Origin: Kitasatospora sp. SolWspMP-SS2h | GTDB taxonomy: Bacteria; Actinomycetota; Actinomycetes; Streptomycetales; Streptomycetaceae | NCBI RefSeq assembly: GCF_003259315.1 | Contig: NZ_QLLT01000006.1 | Span: 133,166-197,165 of the forward strand | Length of the DNA stretch: 64,000 nt | Direction: 5' to 3' | Part shown: one piece after another, positions 26,716 to 37,670 of the stretch | Position numbering within the stretch: position 1 is the first letter of the stretch | Layout of the letters: each line of letters starts with the position of its first letter | Notes under the pieces: model-generated | The model's database searches: none | Seen by the model: only the letters and a program-made list of their open reading frames with translations | What the model was told of the DNA's origin: nothing | Position numbers and translations under genes: made by a program

Positions 26716-27942
26716 GTGGCAGCACCCCAGAATTACCTCGCGGTCATCAAGGTCGTCGGCATCGGCGGCGGCGGAGTCAACGCCATCAACCGGATGATCG
26801 AGGTCGGGCTCAAGGGCGTCGAGTTCATCGCGATCAACACCGACGCCCAGGCGCTGCTGATGAGCGACGCCGACGTGAAGCTCGACGTCGGCCGCGAGCT
26901 CACCCGCGGTCTCGGCGCCGGCGCCAACCCCGAGGTCGGCCGGAAGGCCGCCGAGGACCACCGCGAGGAGATCGAGGAGGTCCTCAAGGGGGCCGACATG
27001 GTCTTCGTGACGGCCGGCGAGGGCGGCGGCACCGGCACCGGCGGCGCGCCCGTGGTGGCCAACATCGCCCGCTCGCTCGGCGCCCTGACCATCGGCGTGG
27101 TCACCCGCCCGTTCACCTTCGAGGGCCGCCGCCGCGCCAACCAGGCCGAGGACGGCATCGCCAGCCTGCGCGAGCAGGTGGACACCCTGATCGTCATCCC
27201 CAACGACCGGCTGCTGTCGATCTCCGACCGCCAGGTCTCGGTGCTGGACGCGTTCCGCTCCGCCGACCAGGTGCTGCTCTCCGGCGTGCAGGGCATCACC
27301 GACCTGATCACCACCCCCGGCCTGATCAACCTGGACTTCGCCGACGTCAAGTCGGTCATGTCGGACGCCGGTTCGGCGCTGATGGGCATCGGCTCGGCCC
27401 GCGGCGAGGACCGCGCCAAGGCCGCCGCCGTGATGGCGATCTCCTCGCCGCTGCTGGAGGCGTCCATCGACGGCGCCCGCGGCGTGCTGCTCTCCATCTC
27501 CGGCGGCTCCGACCTCGGCCTGTTCGAGATCAACGAGGCCGCCCAGCTGGTCAGCGAGGCCGCCCACCCGGAGGCCAACATCATCTTCGGCGCGGTGATC
27601 GACGACGCGCTCGGCGACGAGGTCCGGGTCACCGTGATCGCGGCCGGGTTCGACGGCGGCCAGCCGCCCGCCATCGTCCGCGAGCCGGTGGTGAAGTCGA
27701 CCTCCTCGTCGTCCTCCGCCTCGTCCGCGACCCCGGCCGCCGCCCCGGAGCGCCCGGCCTCCCGCCCGTCCTACGGCTCGATCGGCTCGGTCACCCGCGC
27801 CGAGGAGCCGGCCCGGGCCGCCGAGGCCCCGGCACCGGCGACGGCCACCGCCCCGCCGGTGCCGCCGCAGGTGCAGCCGGTCCGGCAGCCGTACGTCGAG
27901 AGCCCCGCCGAGGAGCTCGACGTGCCGGACTTCCTCAAGTGA
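26716..27942 (+). CDS. ftsZ: cell division GTPase FtsZ
   Basis: This 408-residue tubulin homologue forms the Z-ring. The GTG at 26716 gives the family N-terminus ([19 protein letters not shown]). GTP-binding glycine loops are [15 protein letters not shown] (about 13-27) and [16 protein letters not shown] (about 100-115). The T7 loop with its catalytic Asp is [12 protein letters not shown] Ser/Pro/Ala-rich linker (about 320-395) leads to the C-terminal peptide LDVPDFLK, the docking tail for SepF and other partners. It overlaps the yfiH gene by 4 bp. Confidence 0.99.
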   Translation: MAAPQNYLAVIKVVGIGGGGVNAINRMIEVGLKGVEFIAINTDAQALLMSDADVKLDVGRELTRGLGAGANPEVGRKAAEDHREEIEEVLKGADMVFVTAGEGGGTGTGGAPVVANIARSLGALTIGVVTRPFTFEGRRRANQAEDGIASLREQVDTLIVIPNDRLLSISDRQVSVLDAFRSADQVLLSGVQGITDLITTPGLINLDFADVKSVMSDAGSALMGIGSARGEDRAKAAAVMAISSPLLEASIDGARGVLLSISGGSDLGLFEINEAAQLVSEAAHPEANIIFGAVIDDALGDEVRVTVIAAGFDGGQPPAIVREPVVKSTSSSSSASSATPAAAPERPASRPSYGSIGSVTRAEEPARAAEAPAPATATAPPVPPQVQPVRQPYVESPAEELDVPDFLK

Positions 27943-28673
27943 TCCATACGGTCTCCCGACACGGTGCTCACTTCGCCTCCACCACCCGGTGGGGCGGGGT
28001 GAGCACCGTGCCGTACGGGGAGCTCAACCTCGGCGGTGCGGTGGGCGATTCGCCTGAATCCGTCAAGCAGAACCGTTTCCTCGCGGCCCGGGAACTGGGC
28101 CTCGATCCGGCCGACGTGGTCTGGATGAACCAGGTGCACGGCGCCGAGGTCGCGGTGGTGACGGAGCGCCAGCCCGAGGGCACCGCCCCGACCGTGGACG
28201 CGGTGGTCACCGACCGCCCGCTGGCGCTGGCCGTGCTGACCGCCGACTGCACCCCGGTGCTGCTGGCCGACCCCGCCGCCGGAGTGGTCGGCGCGGCGCA
28301 CGCCGGGCGCCCGGGCCTGGCCGCCGGGGTGGTCCCCGCCGCGGTCGCCGCGATGCGCGAACTGGGCGCCCGCCCCGAGCGGATGCTCGCCGCGATCGGC
28401 CCCGCGGTCTGCGGCCGCTGCTACGAGGTGCCGGCGGCGATGCGCGCCGAGGTCGCCGCGCTCGTCCCGGCCGCGCACGCCGAGACCTCCTGGGGCACCC
28501 CCGCGCTGGACGTCCCGGCGGGGGTCGCCGCACAGCTCGCCGAGGCGGGCGTGCAGGATGTGGTCCGATCATCCGTCTGCACCCTCGAATCGCCGGACCA
28601 CTACTCCTACCGCGGGGAGCAGCGCACCGGCCGACTCGCGAGCTACGTCTGGCTGGGGCCCACACACTCATGA
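27939..28673 (+). CDS. YfiH/YlmD-family laccase-domain protein (purine nucleoside phosphorylase or peptidoglycan editing factor)
   Basis: This 244-residue protein starts at GTG 27939 overlapping the ftsZ stop (GTGA). Metal-ligand blocks of the family are visible: [19 protein letters not shown] and [22 protein letters not shown] lies near the end. Family members act on purine nucleosides, and a role in correcting wrongly incorporated residues in peptidoglycan precursors has been reported for E. coli YfiH. The usual HAGWRG motif reads HAGRPG here. The position between ftsZ and yggS is conserved in Gram-positives. Confidence 0.93.
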   Translation: MIHTVSRHGAHFASTTRWGGVSTVPYGELNLGGAVGDSPESVKQNRFLAARELGLDPADVVWMNQVHGAEVAVVTERQPEGTAPTVDAVVTDRPLALAVLTADCTPVLLADPAAGVVGAAHAGRPGLAAGVVPAAVAAMRELGARPERMLAAIGPAVCGRCYEVPAAMRAEVAALVPAAHAETSWGTPALDVPAGVAAQLAEAGVQDVVRSSVCTLESPDHYSYRGEQRTGRLASYVWLGPTHS

Positions 28674-29458
28674 CGAACGACATCTACGGTCCGTTCCCGG
28701 GCCGCGCCGAGTTCGCCGACGCGCTGACCGAGGGTCAGCGCGTCCGCTACGAGCAGCTCGGCGCCAACCTCGACGTGGTCGAGCGCCGGATCGCCGACGC
28801 CTGCGCGGCGGCGGGCCGCCGCCGCGAGGAGGTCACCCTGATCGTGGTGACCAAGACCCACCCCGCCGAGGACACCGCGCTGCTGGCCGGCCTCGGCGTC
28901 ACCGACGTCGCCGAGAACCGCGACCAGGACGCCGCCCCCAAGGCCGAGCGCTGCGTGCAGCTCCCGCTGACCTGGCACTTCGTCGGCCAGCTCCAGACCA
29001 ACAAGGCCCGCTCGGTGGTCCGCTACAGCGACCTCGTGCACTCGGTGGACCGCGACCGCCTGGTCGACTCGCTGGCCGCCGCCGTCCGCGCCGCCGAACG
29101 GCCGCCGCTGGGCTGCCTGGTGCAGGTCGCCCTGGAGAAGGAGGCGGGGGAGGGCGAGCACCGCGCGGGCGCAGCCCCCGCCGAGGTGCGCGCGCTGGCC
29201 GACCGGATCGCCGACACGCCCGGCCTGCGACTGGACGGTGTGATGACGGTCGCACCGCTGGCCGGCCCGCTGGCGGGCGACCCGGCGCGCGCCTTCGCGC
29301 GGCTGGCGGAAATCGCAAGCGACGTACGCGCGGCCCATCCGGCTGCGACCATGGTCTCGGCAGGGATGAGCGGGGACTTGGAGCAGGCGATCGCCGCCGG
29401 AGCGACACACGTACGCGTCGGTACGGCGGTGCTCGGAGTGCGGTCACCGCTCGGGTAA
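28670..29458 (+). CDS. YggS/YlmE-family PLP-binding protein (PLP homeostasis)
   Basis: This 262-residue alanine-racemase-fold protein binds pyridoxal phosphate but has no known enzymatic activity. It buffers PLP and amino-acid metabolism. Lys62 in LIVVTKTHP is the Schiff-base lysine. VAENRDQDAAPKAE and WHFVGQLQTNKAR are typical, and MVSAGMSGDLEQAIAAGATHVRVG binds the phosphate. ATG 28670 overlaps the preceding stop. Residues 1-25 extend beyond the short bacterial form. Confidence 0.95.
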   Translation: MTNDIYGPFPGRAEFADALTEGQRVRYEQLGANLDVVERRIADACAAAGRRREEVTLIVVTKTHPAEDTALLAGLGVTDVAENRDQDAAPKAERCVQLPLTWHFVGQLQTNKARSVVRYSDLVHSVDRDRLVDSLAAAVRAAERPPLGCLVQVALEKEAGEGEHRAGAAPAEVRALADRIADTPGLRLDGVMTVAPLAGPLAGDPARAFARLAEIASDVRAAHPAATMVSAGMSGDLEQAIAAGATHVRVGTAVLGVRSPLG

Positions 29459-29485
29459 CGTCACCGAGTAAGTAGATCAGACTGC

Positions 29486-29501
29486 AGGACAAAATAGGAC
29501 A
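29486..29501 (+). repeat. two AGGACA direct repeats one helical turn apart
   Basis: AGGACA occurs at 29486-29491 and 29496-29501, 10 bp apart, 28 bp after the yggS stop and 150 bp upstream of sepF. The surrounding stretch (29460-29520) is unusually AT-rich for this genome, which suits a promoter or activator site for sepF. A GACAC (WhiA-core-like) sits at 29619-29623. Confidence 0.35.
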
Positions 29502-29653
29502 GAACCTAGCAGATGATCAGTCTGCTGGTAAACCGTGGATCGCATTCCGAGCGTACCTCCGCGGTCTGACGGACCGTCGGCCTGACCGGTCGTAGGAGGA
29601 CCGCGGCATCCGCAGGGCGACACGGTGGGCGCATGAGCGGAGGAGACAGCAGC

Positions 29654-30271
29654 ATGGCCGGCGCGATGCGCAAGATGGCGGTCTATCTCGGTCTGGTCGA
29701 GGACGAGACCTACGACAGCCAGGGGTACGACCCCGACGACGACTACGACGCGGACCCGGAGCCCATCCGCACCGGCCGGACCGAGGACCTCCGGGCCGCC
29801 CCCGCCCCCGCCGCACCCGTCCCGCAGCCGGCGCCCGTGGCGCACATCGCGCCCCAGCCGGTGCCCGCCGCGGTCCCGATCCGGCAGGAGCAGCCGCGGA
29901 TGGCACCCGTGTCGTCCATCACATCCGAGCGTCACCGCAACCTGGAGAAGAGCACCCCGGTGATCATGCCCAAGGTCGTCAACGAACGAGAGCCGTACCG
30001 CATCACCACGCTGCACCCGAGGACCTACAACGAGGCCCGTACCATCGGGGAACAGTTCCGCGGCGGCACTCCCGTGATCATGAATTTGACCGAGATGGAC
30101 GACACGGACGCCAAGCGGCTCGTAGACTTCGCCGCTGGACTCGTCTTCGGTCTGCACGGCAGTATCGAGCGCGTGACACAGAAGGTGTTCCTGCTGTCGC
30201 CTGCTAACGTCGATGTAACGGCGGAGGACAAGGCTCGGATCGCCGAGGGTGGGTTCTTCAACCAGAGCTGA
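29654..30271 (+). CDS. sepF: cell division protein SepF
   Basis: This 205-residue protein starts at ATG 29654 with GGAGGAGA upstream. An in-frame ATG at 29633 lacks an RBS. The N-terminal amphipathic helix [16 protein letters not shown] (about 2-17) should bind membrane. An acidic and Pro/Ala-rich linker (about 20-90) follows. The SepF core (about 105-195) includes [32 protein letters not shown] and [19 protein letters not shown]. In actinobacteria SepF anchors FtsZ to the membrane through the FtsZ C-terminal peptide. Confidence 0.97.
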   Translation: MAGAMRKMAVYLGLVEDETYDSQGYDPDDDYDADPEPIRTGRTEDLRAAPAPAAPVPQPAPVAHIAPQPVPAAVPIRQEQPRMAPVSSITSERHRNLEKSTPVIMPKVVNEREPYRITTLHPRTYNEARTIGEQFRGGTPVIMNLTEMDDTDAKRLVDFAAGLVFGLHGSIERVTQKVFLLSPANVDVTAEDKARIAEGGFFNQS

Positions 30272-30347
30272 CCCGACCACGACCGCATGTGTGGGTCTGT
30301 TGACAGAGCGTCACTGACGGTACGTCGGCCAGGGAGAGGGAGACGCG

Positions 30348-30638
30348 ATGGGGATCTTCGGTTCGGTGCTCTACTGGGTGCTGACCGTGTTCCTGCTGAT
30401 CCTGCTCTTCCGACTCGTCATGGACTGGGTGTTCCAGTTCGCCCGTTCATGGCGTCCCGGGAAGCCCATGGTCGTGGTGCTGGAGGCCACGTACACTGTC
30501 ACGGATCCGCCACTCAAGCTTCTTCGGCGTTTCATTCCGCCGTTGCGTCTCGGGGGCGTGGCGCTCGACCTGTCCTTCTTCGTACTGATGATCATTGTGT
30601 ATGTCCTGATCTCGCTCGTGCAGCGCCTGTCGTTCTGA
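30348..30638 (+). CDS. YggT/YlmG-family membrane protein
   Basis: This 96-residue protein has two hydrophobic helices (about 3-23 and 70-90). Between them lies the YggT motif TDPPLKLLRRFIPPLRLGGVALD, shared with YlmG and chloroplast homologues. The start is ATG 30348 after AGGGAGAGGGAGA. TTGACA (30300-30305) lies upstream, but its -10 partner is poor. The role is unknown. The place between sepF and divIVA suggests a division or membrane-organisation role. Confidence 0.93.
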   Translation: MGIFGSVLYWVLTVFLLILLFRLVMDWVFQFARSWRPGKPMVVVLEATYTVTDPPLKLLRRFIPPLRLGGVALDLSFFVLMIIVYVLISLVQRLSF

Positions 30639-30684
30639 ACGATGCGACAGGATGCCGGTCCGACGATCACGTTGAGGTGAAGAG

Positions 30685-32022
30685 ATGCCATTGACCCCCG
30701 AGGACGTTCGGAACAAGCAGTTCACGACCGTCCGGCTGCGCGAAGGCTATGACGAGGACGAGGTCGATGCCTTCCTCGACGAGGTCGAAGCCGAGCTGAC
30801 CCGCCTGCTGCGCGAGAACGAGGACCTGCGCGCCAAGTTGGCCGCCGCCACGCGTGCCGCCGCGCAGAACCAGGCCAACATGCGCAAGGAGCAGCAGGCC
30901 CCGCAGGACGGCGGCCGCCCCGGCGCGCCCGTCCCCGCCGCCATATCCGGCCCGCCGGTGCCCGGCCAGCAGGGCCCCGGTCCGCAGCAGCTCGGCGGCC
31001 CCCAGCAGGGCATGGGCAACCAGCAGGGTATGGGCAATCAGCAGGGTATGGGCAATCAGCAGGGCATGGGCAACCAGCCGCTCGGCCTGCCCTCCGGTGC
31101 CCCGCAGCTGCCCGCCGGCCCGCAGCAGGGCATGGGCGGCCCGATGGGCAACCCGATGCAGCAGCAGATGGGCCAGACCATGGGCGGCCAGCAGCAGCTG
31201 GTCCAGCCGATGGGCGGCCAGATGCTGCAGCCGATGGGCAACCCGATGCAGCAGCAGATGGGCCAGGGCATGGGCGGGCAGCAGCTCCAGCCCATGGGCG
31301 GCCAACTGCAGCCGATGGGCGGCCCGATGGGCAACCCGATGCAGCAGCAGCAGAGCCCCGGCGGCGACAGCGCGGCCCGGGTGCTGGCGCTCGCCCAGCA
31401 GACCGCGGACCAGGCCATCTCCGAGGCCCGCTCCGAGGCCAACAAGATCGTCGGCGAGGCCCGCAGCCGCGCCGAGGGCCTGGAGCGGGACGCCCGCGCC
31501 AAGGCCGACGCCCTGGAGCGGGACGCCCAGGAGAAGCACCGCGTCGCGATGGGCTCGCTGGAGTCCGCCCGCGCCACCCTGGAGCGCAAGGTCGAGGACC
31601 TGCGCGCCTTCGAGCGCGAGTACCGCACGCGGCTGAAGTCCTACCTGGAGACCCAGCTGCGCCAGCTGGAGTCGCAGGCGGACGACTCGCTCGCCCCGCC
31701 GCGGATCCCCGCCACCGCGTCGCTGCCGCCGGCCGCGTCGTCGATGGCCCCCGCCGGTGCCAGCGCGATGTCCTCCCCGGCGCCGTCCTTCGGCTCCAGC
31801 CCGTCCTTCGGCGGGAACCAGTCCTTCGGCGGCTCCTCCTTCGGCAGCTCCTCCGGTGCCCCGTCCTTCGGCGGCGGCTCCTCGGCGGGCGGCAACGGGG
31901 CGATGGCGCCGGCGGGCATGACCCAGCCGATGGCGGCCGTGCGGCCGCAGCCCCCGCAGCCGATGCAGCAGGCGCCCGCTCCGATGCGGGGCTTCCTGAT
32001 CGACGAGGACGGCGACAACTAG
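30685..32022 (+). CDS. divIVA: polar growth determinant DivIVA (Wag31 family)
   Basis: This 445-residue coiled-coil scaffold marks hyphal tips and recruits the polar wall-synthesis machinery. The conserved N-terminal domain, starting PLTPEDVRNKQF and followed by EGYDEDEVDAFLDEVE, binds negatively curved membrane. A first coiled coil covers about 30-70. A Gln/Gly/Met/Pro-rich insert (about 75-225) with tandem repeats follows, and then a second long coiled coil (about 235-335). The tail is Ser/Gly/Phe-rich. The insert and tail make it far longer than rod-shaped bacterial DivIVA, as in Streptomyces. GAGGTGAAGAG precedes the ATG. Confidence 0.97.
   Translation: MPLTPEDVRNKQFTTVRLREGYDEDEVDAFLDEVEAELTRLLRENEDLRAKLAAATRAAAQNQANMRKEQQAPQDGGRPGAPVPAAISGPPVPGQQGPGPQQLGGPQQGMGNQQGMGNQQGMGNQQGMGNQPLGLPSGAPQLPAGPQQGMGGPMGNPMQQQMGQTMGGQQQLVQPMGGQMLQPMGNPMQQQMGQGMGGQQLQPMGGQLQPMGGPMGNPMQQQQSPGGDSAARVLALAQQTADQAISEARSEANKIVGEARSRAEGLERDARAKADALERDAQEKHRVAMGSLESARATLERKVEDLRAFEREYRTRLKSYLETQLRQLESQADDSLAPPRIPATASLPPAASSMAPAGASAMSSPAPSFGSSPSFGGNQSFGGSSFGSSSGAPSFGGGSSAGGNGAMAPAGMTQPMAAVRPQPPQPMQQAPAPMRGFLIDEDGDN
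31003..31074 (+). repeat. 4 x 18-bp tandem repeat in divIVA
   Basis: Four 18-bp units encode QQGMGN in the linker between the two DivIVA coiled coils. They differ only at silent positions (GGC/GGT, AAC/AAT), which suggests recent expansion. Confidence 0.9.
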
Positions 32023-32044
32023 CGGTTCCGGAACGCGCGACCGA

Positions 32045-32081
32045 AAGGGCGCCCTTGGCCATCGCGGCCGGGGGCGCCCTT
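32045..32081. terminator. terminator hairpin after divIVA
   Basis: Ten-bp arms AAGGGCGCCC / GGGCGCCCTT enclose an inner GGCC-ATCGC-GGCC hairpin. It lies 23 bp after the divIVA stop. Confidence 0.8.
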
Positions 32082-32121
32082 CGCCGTGTGCGGGGAACCG
32101 CGGGCGGCGCGGCGGGGAGCG

Positions 32122-32175
32122 CCGGCCGGGCCGCGCGGAGGGCGGTGGTGCGCCGCCTCCGCGCGGCCCGGCCGG
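32122..32175. terminator. second, 20-bp-arm hairpin between divIVA and ileS
   Basis: Perfect 20-bp arms, starting CCGGCCGGGCCGCGCGGAGG, flank a 14-base loop that can itself pair (GGCG/CGCC). It ends 12 bp before the ileS stop on the opposite strand, so it probably terminates ileS. With the hairpin at 32045-32081 it forms a double barrier between convergent genes. Confidence 0.85.
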
Positions 32176-32187
32176 GGGACCGGGGGG

Positions 32188-35319
<3,132 letters not shown>

Positions 35320-35325
35320 GGGGGC

Positions 35326-35525
35326 GTCTACCTCCGGCGGATGCGTGGACTGGCTCCGACGGAGGGACGAGGCGGCGAGCCGCCCCGCGGTACCACCCTC
35401 CTTGACCGCGCGCGCTGCGGCCCTCTCGTTGGGTTTGCGGCCGGTTCTACCGGGCCCGTGGCGGGCCGTTCTTCCGGCGGCTCCGGGGTGATCTTCCCGC
35501 CGCGCACACCCCCGGGCTCACACCG
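35326..35525 (-). promoter_or_regulatory. translational T-box leader of ileS
   Basis: Reading the minus strand, an Ile specifier AUC is at 35492-35490, in a short GC-rich stem-loop (GGCGGGAAGAUCACC...GCCGCC). The T-box GGUGGUACCGCG is at 35397-35386. GGAGGG (35401-35396) can pair with CCCUCC (35366-35361) as an antisequestrator. CCUCCGUCGG (35365-35356) can instead pair with CCGCCGGAGG (35340-35331), which contains the ileS Shine-Dalgarno, at 9 of 10 positions. Uncharged tRNA-Ile should stabilise the first pairing and free the RBS. Stem I looks ultrashort, as described for actinobacterial ileS T-boxes. A TACACT -10-like hexamer lies at 35592-35587. Confidence 0.9.
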
Positions 35526-35592
35526 CCCCCGGGTCGCTCCTGGCTGCGTACGTCGGTACTCGTCCCATCTGCGCCTTGCACGGCCCAGTGTA

Positions 35593-35826
35593 TCGGCCCC
35601 CGCAAGCGGCTTTGCGCACCCGCGAGCCGGGGCGCCGGGTGGTTAGGCGGGGGCGATCTGGGCACAACCTGTGCAGCGTCGACCCGACGAGGGCTGCGCG
35701 GGTGGGATCGGTGAGGCGCTTCGGTATGTCCCGTTGTGGGCTGATTCGATGGGGTTTATCGTTCCGGGACCGGCAAGATCGTCGGGAACCGACGCTTCTG
35801 ATCATTCGTGAATGAGGTCGAAAGCC
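35593..35826. other. intergenic region upstream of the dksA-like gene and of the ileS leader
   Basis: This divergent region is less GC-rich than its surroundings, notably 35690-35826. I see no gene. The forward promoter for the DksA-like gene is probably here, but no convincing -35/-10 pair can be named. GGTTTATCGT near 35755 is the most AT-rich spot. Confidence 0.4.
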
Positions 35827-36405
35827 ATGGCTGAGAAGGCGACAGGAACCGTGACCAAGGGGTCGCGCGAGGCCGTGGCGGGCGACCCAGGGGAGGGGAC
35901 CGTGACTACTGCGCGGCGAAAGACCGGCACCACCGGACACACCGAGGCGACCAGCCGCACCCACGTGCCGGCGGGCGCGGGGGCCCGCGGCGGCGCCGAG
36001 TCGGTCGACCCGGCCGAGCTGCCGGTCCGCCCCGGGGAGGACCCGTGGACGGCCGAGGAGGTCGCCGAGCTGCACGACGAGCTGGCCGCCGACATCGTCC
36101 GGCTGCGCGCCGAGATCGAGGCCTCCGAGGCCGCCATCGCCGGCCTGATGCGGGACTCCAACGACGGCGCGGGCGACGACCAGGTCGACGCCGGCACCAA
36201 GAACATCAACCGGGAGAGCGAGCTCTCGCTCGCCAACAACGCCCGCGACAGCCTCGCCCAGACCGAGCGCGCCCTGGCCCGCCTGGAGGGCACCGGCTTC
36301 GGCCTGTGCGAGTCCTGCGGCGAGCCGGTCGGCAAGGCCCGGCTGCAGGCCTTCCCGCGCGCCACGCTCTGCGTCAGCTGCAAGGCCAAGCAGGAACGCC
36401 GCTGA
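35827..36405 (+). CDS. TraR/DksA-type C4 zinc-finger protein
   Basis: The protein has 192 residues if it starts at ATG 35827 (GAGG nine bases upstream). A GTG at 35902 with GGGGAGGGG directly before it is an equally good start, giving 167. The C-terminus has the four-Cys zinc motif FGLCESCGEPVG...LCVSCKAKQ (last 30 residues). A helical hairpin with GAGDDQVDAGTKNINRESE sits before it, placed like the DksA coiled-coil tip. DksA-like proteins reach into the RNA polymerase secondary channel. Whether this one modulates rRNA or stringent transcription is unknown. Confidence 0.88.
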   Translation: MAEKATGTVTKGSREAVAGDPGEGTVTTARRKTGTTGHTEATSRTHVPAGAGARGGAESVDPAELPVRPGEDPWTAEEVAELHDELAADIVRLRAEIEASEAAIAGLMRDSNDGAGDDQVDAGTKNINRESELSLANNARDSLAQTERALARLEGTGFGLCESCGEPVGKARLQAFPRATLCVSCKAKQERR

Positions 36406-36468
36406 CCGCCGGTGCCGGTCGACCGGCCCGCGACCGGACAATCCCGGCCGCGGCGGCCAACGGGGCGG

Positions 36469-37236
36469 GTGGTGCCGTACCCTCGTCCCCAAGTACGTCG
36501 ACCGGCATTCCACCCGGCATTCCACACGGCAGCGGAGCGGATCATCAGCACGCCAGGTTCCCACCAGACCCAGGACGACGCCGTCCCCCTCGTCCGGCCC
36601 ACCGGGGCGGGTGAGCCGGTGACCCCCGCGGAGCCCGAACCGGCCGCGCCAGCCGCCGGGGCGACCGCCGCCGAGGGCATCCGGGTGGTGGTCCGCCGCC
36701 GCCGGATCAGCCTGCTGCTGGCCGTCGCGGTGCTGGCCTACCTGATCGACCTCGGCTCCAAGCTGCTGGTGGTCTCCAGGCTGGAGGGCCGCAGCGAGCC
36801 GATCAAGGTGATCGGCGACTGGATGACCTTCCAGGTGATCCGCAACGGCGGCGCCGCGTTCGGCATGGGCCAGGCGATGACGGTGCTGTTCACCGCGATC
36901 GCCGCCGGCGTCATCGTGGTGATCTGGCGGATCGCCCGCCGCCTCTACAGCCTGCCCTGGGCGATCGCCCTCGGCCTGCTGCTCGGCGGCGCGCTCGGCA
37001 ACCTCACCGACCGGCTGTTCCGCTCCCCGGGGGTGTTCCGCGGGCACGTGGTGGACTTCATCTCGGTCCAGCACTTCGCGGTCTTCAACCTGGCCGACTC
37101 GGCGATCGTCTGCGGCGGCATCCTGGTCGTGCTGCTCTCCTTCCGCGGCTCCAACCCGGACGGCAGCGTGCACGGCGCCCCGCGCGCCGGGGCGGCGAAG
37201 CCGGAACCGGCCGCCGAGCCGGACCGCGAGGGCTGA
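36469..37236 (+). CDS. lspA: lipoprotein signal peptidase (signal peptidase II)
   Basis: This membrane aspartyl protease removes signal peptides from lipid-modified prolipoproteins. Four helices start near [20 protein letters not shown]. Family motifs are [23 protein letters not shown] and the two catalytic aspartates in GHVVDFISV and FNLADSAI. The start is uncertain. GTG 36469 gives 255 residues with an unusual N-terminus and no RBS. ATG 36412 is further out still. From general knowledge of streptomycete LspA, a beginning like MAEAERII would align with T-A-A-E-R-I-I here, where the codon is ACG (36526). Confidence 0.93.
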   Translation: MVPYPRPQVRRPAFHPAFHTAAERIISTPGSHQTQDDAVPLVRPTGAGEPVTPAEPEPAAPAAGATAAEGIRVVVRRRRISLLLAVAVLAYLIDLGSKLLVVSRLEGRSEPIKVIGDWMTFQVIRNGGAAFGMGQAMTVLFTAIAAGVIVVIWRIARRLYSLPWAIALGLLLGGALGNLTDRLFRSPGVFRGHVVDFISVQHFAVFNLADSAIVCGGILVVLLSFRGSNPDGSVHGAPRAGAAKPEPAAEPDREG

Positions 37237-37670
37237 GCCCGCGAGAACCCAGCCCGTGTGCCCGTCGGACCCCCGGTCCGGCGGGCACCGCCGCGTCCGG
37301 GCCCGTCCGATCGGGCAGAGCGCTCCGGGACGGGACGGCGGCCGGGGAGGGACGCGTGGGGGGTCCCGCTGCCGTGGTGCGCGGGGGTGGGGCGCGGGGT
37401 GGGGGCGCGGTGGCGCCGGTCGGCGCGGCCGGGTCGCCGGCCGGGGCGCGCGGGCGCGAGGTGACGGTGCACCACACGCCCGCGGACCCGGCGGAGTCCA
37501 CCCTGGACCCGGCGGCCGACCGCCGCCCCCGGGGTGGGACACGGCGGCGCACGTGGTCGCCGTCGTGCTGCCGGCGGCGCCGGCCGGGGCCGGCGCGGTG
37601 CTGCTGCTGCGGTGAGGGCGGAGGCCGACGCAGTGCTGCCGCGCCGGGGACGCGGGCGGTGCGGGGCCGG
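37237..37670. other. 434-bp convergent intergenic region, no supported gene
   Basis: This region lies between lspA and the minus-strand glutamate-synthase-like gene. Several frames stay open only because the DNA is extremely GC-rich. Their products are Arg/Gly/Pro-rich and match nothing I know. It holds a G-quadruplex motif at 37383-37405. Confidence 0.6.
37383..37405 (+). other. G-quadruplex-forming motif
   Basis: Four G-runs of 5, 4, 4 and 5 with loops of 1, 3 and 1 bases (T, CGC, T) meet the standard tetrad pattern with at least four stacked tetrads. It lies between convergent gene ends. Confidence 0.7.

Noticed and set aside
31003..31074. CRISPR-like array
   Set aside because: The repeats are contiguous, in-frame coding repeats without spacers. 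No cas genes occur in the window.
37256..37615. Possible small gene between lspA and the glutamate-synthase-like gene
   Set aside because: All frames are open by composition. The products are Arg/Gly/Pro-rich, there is no RBS and no family is recognised.
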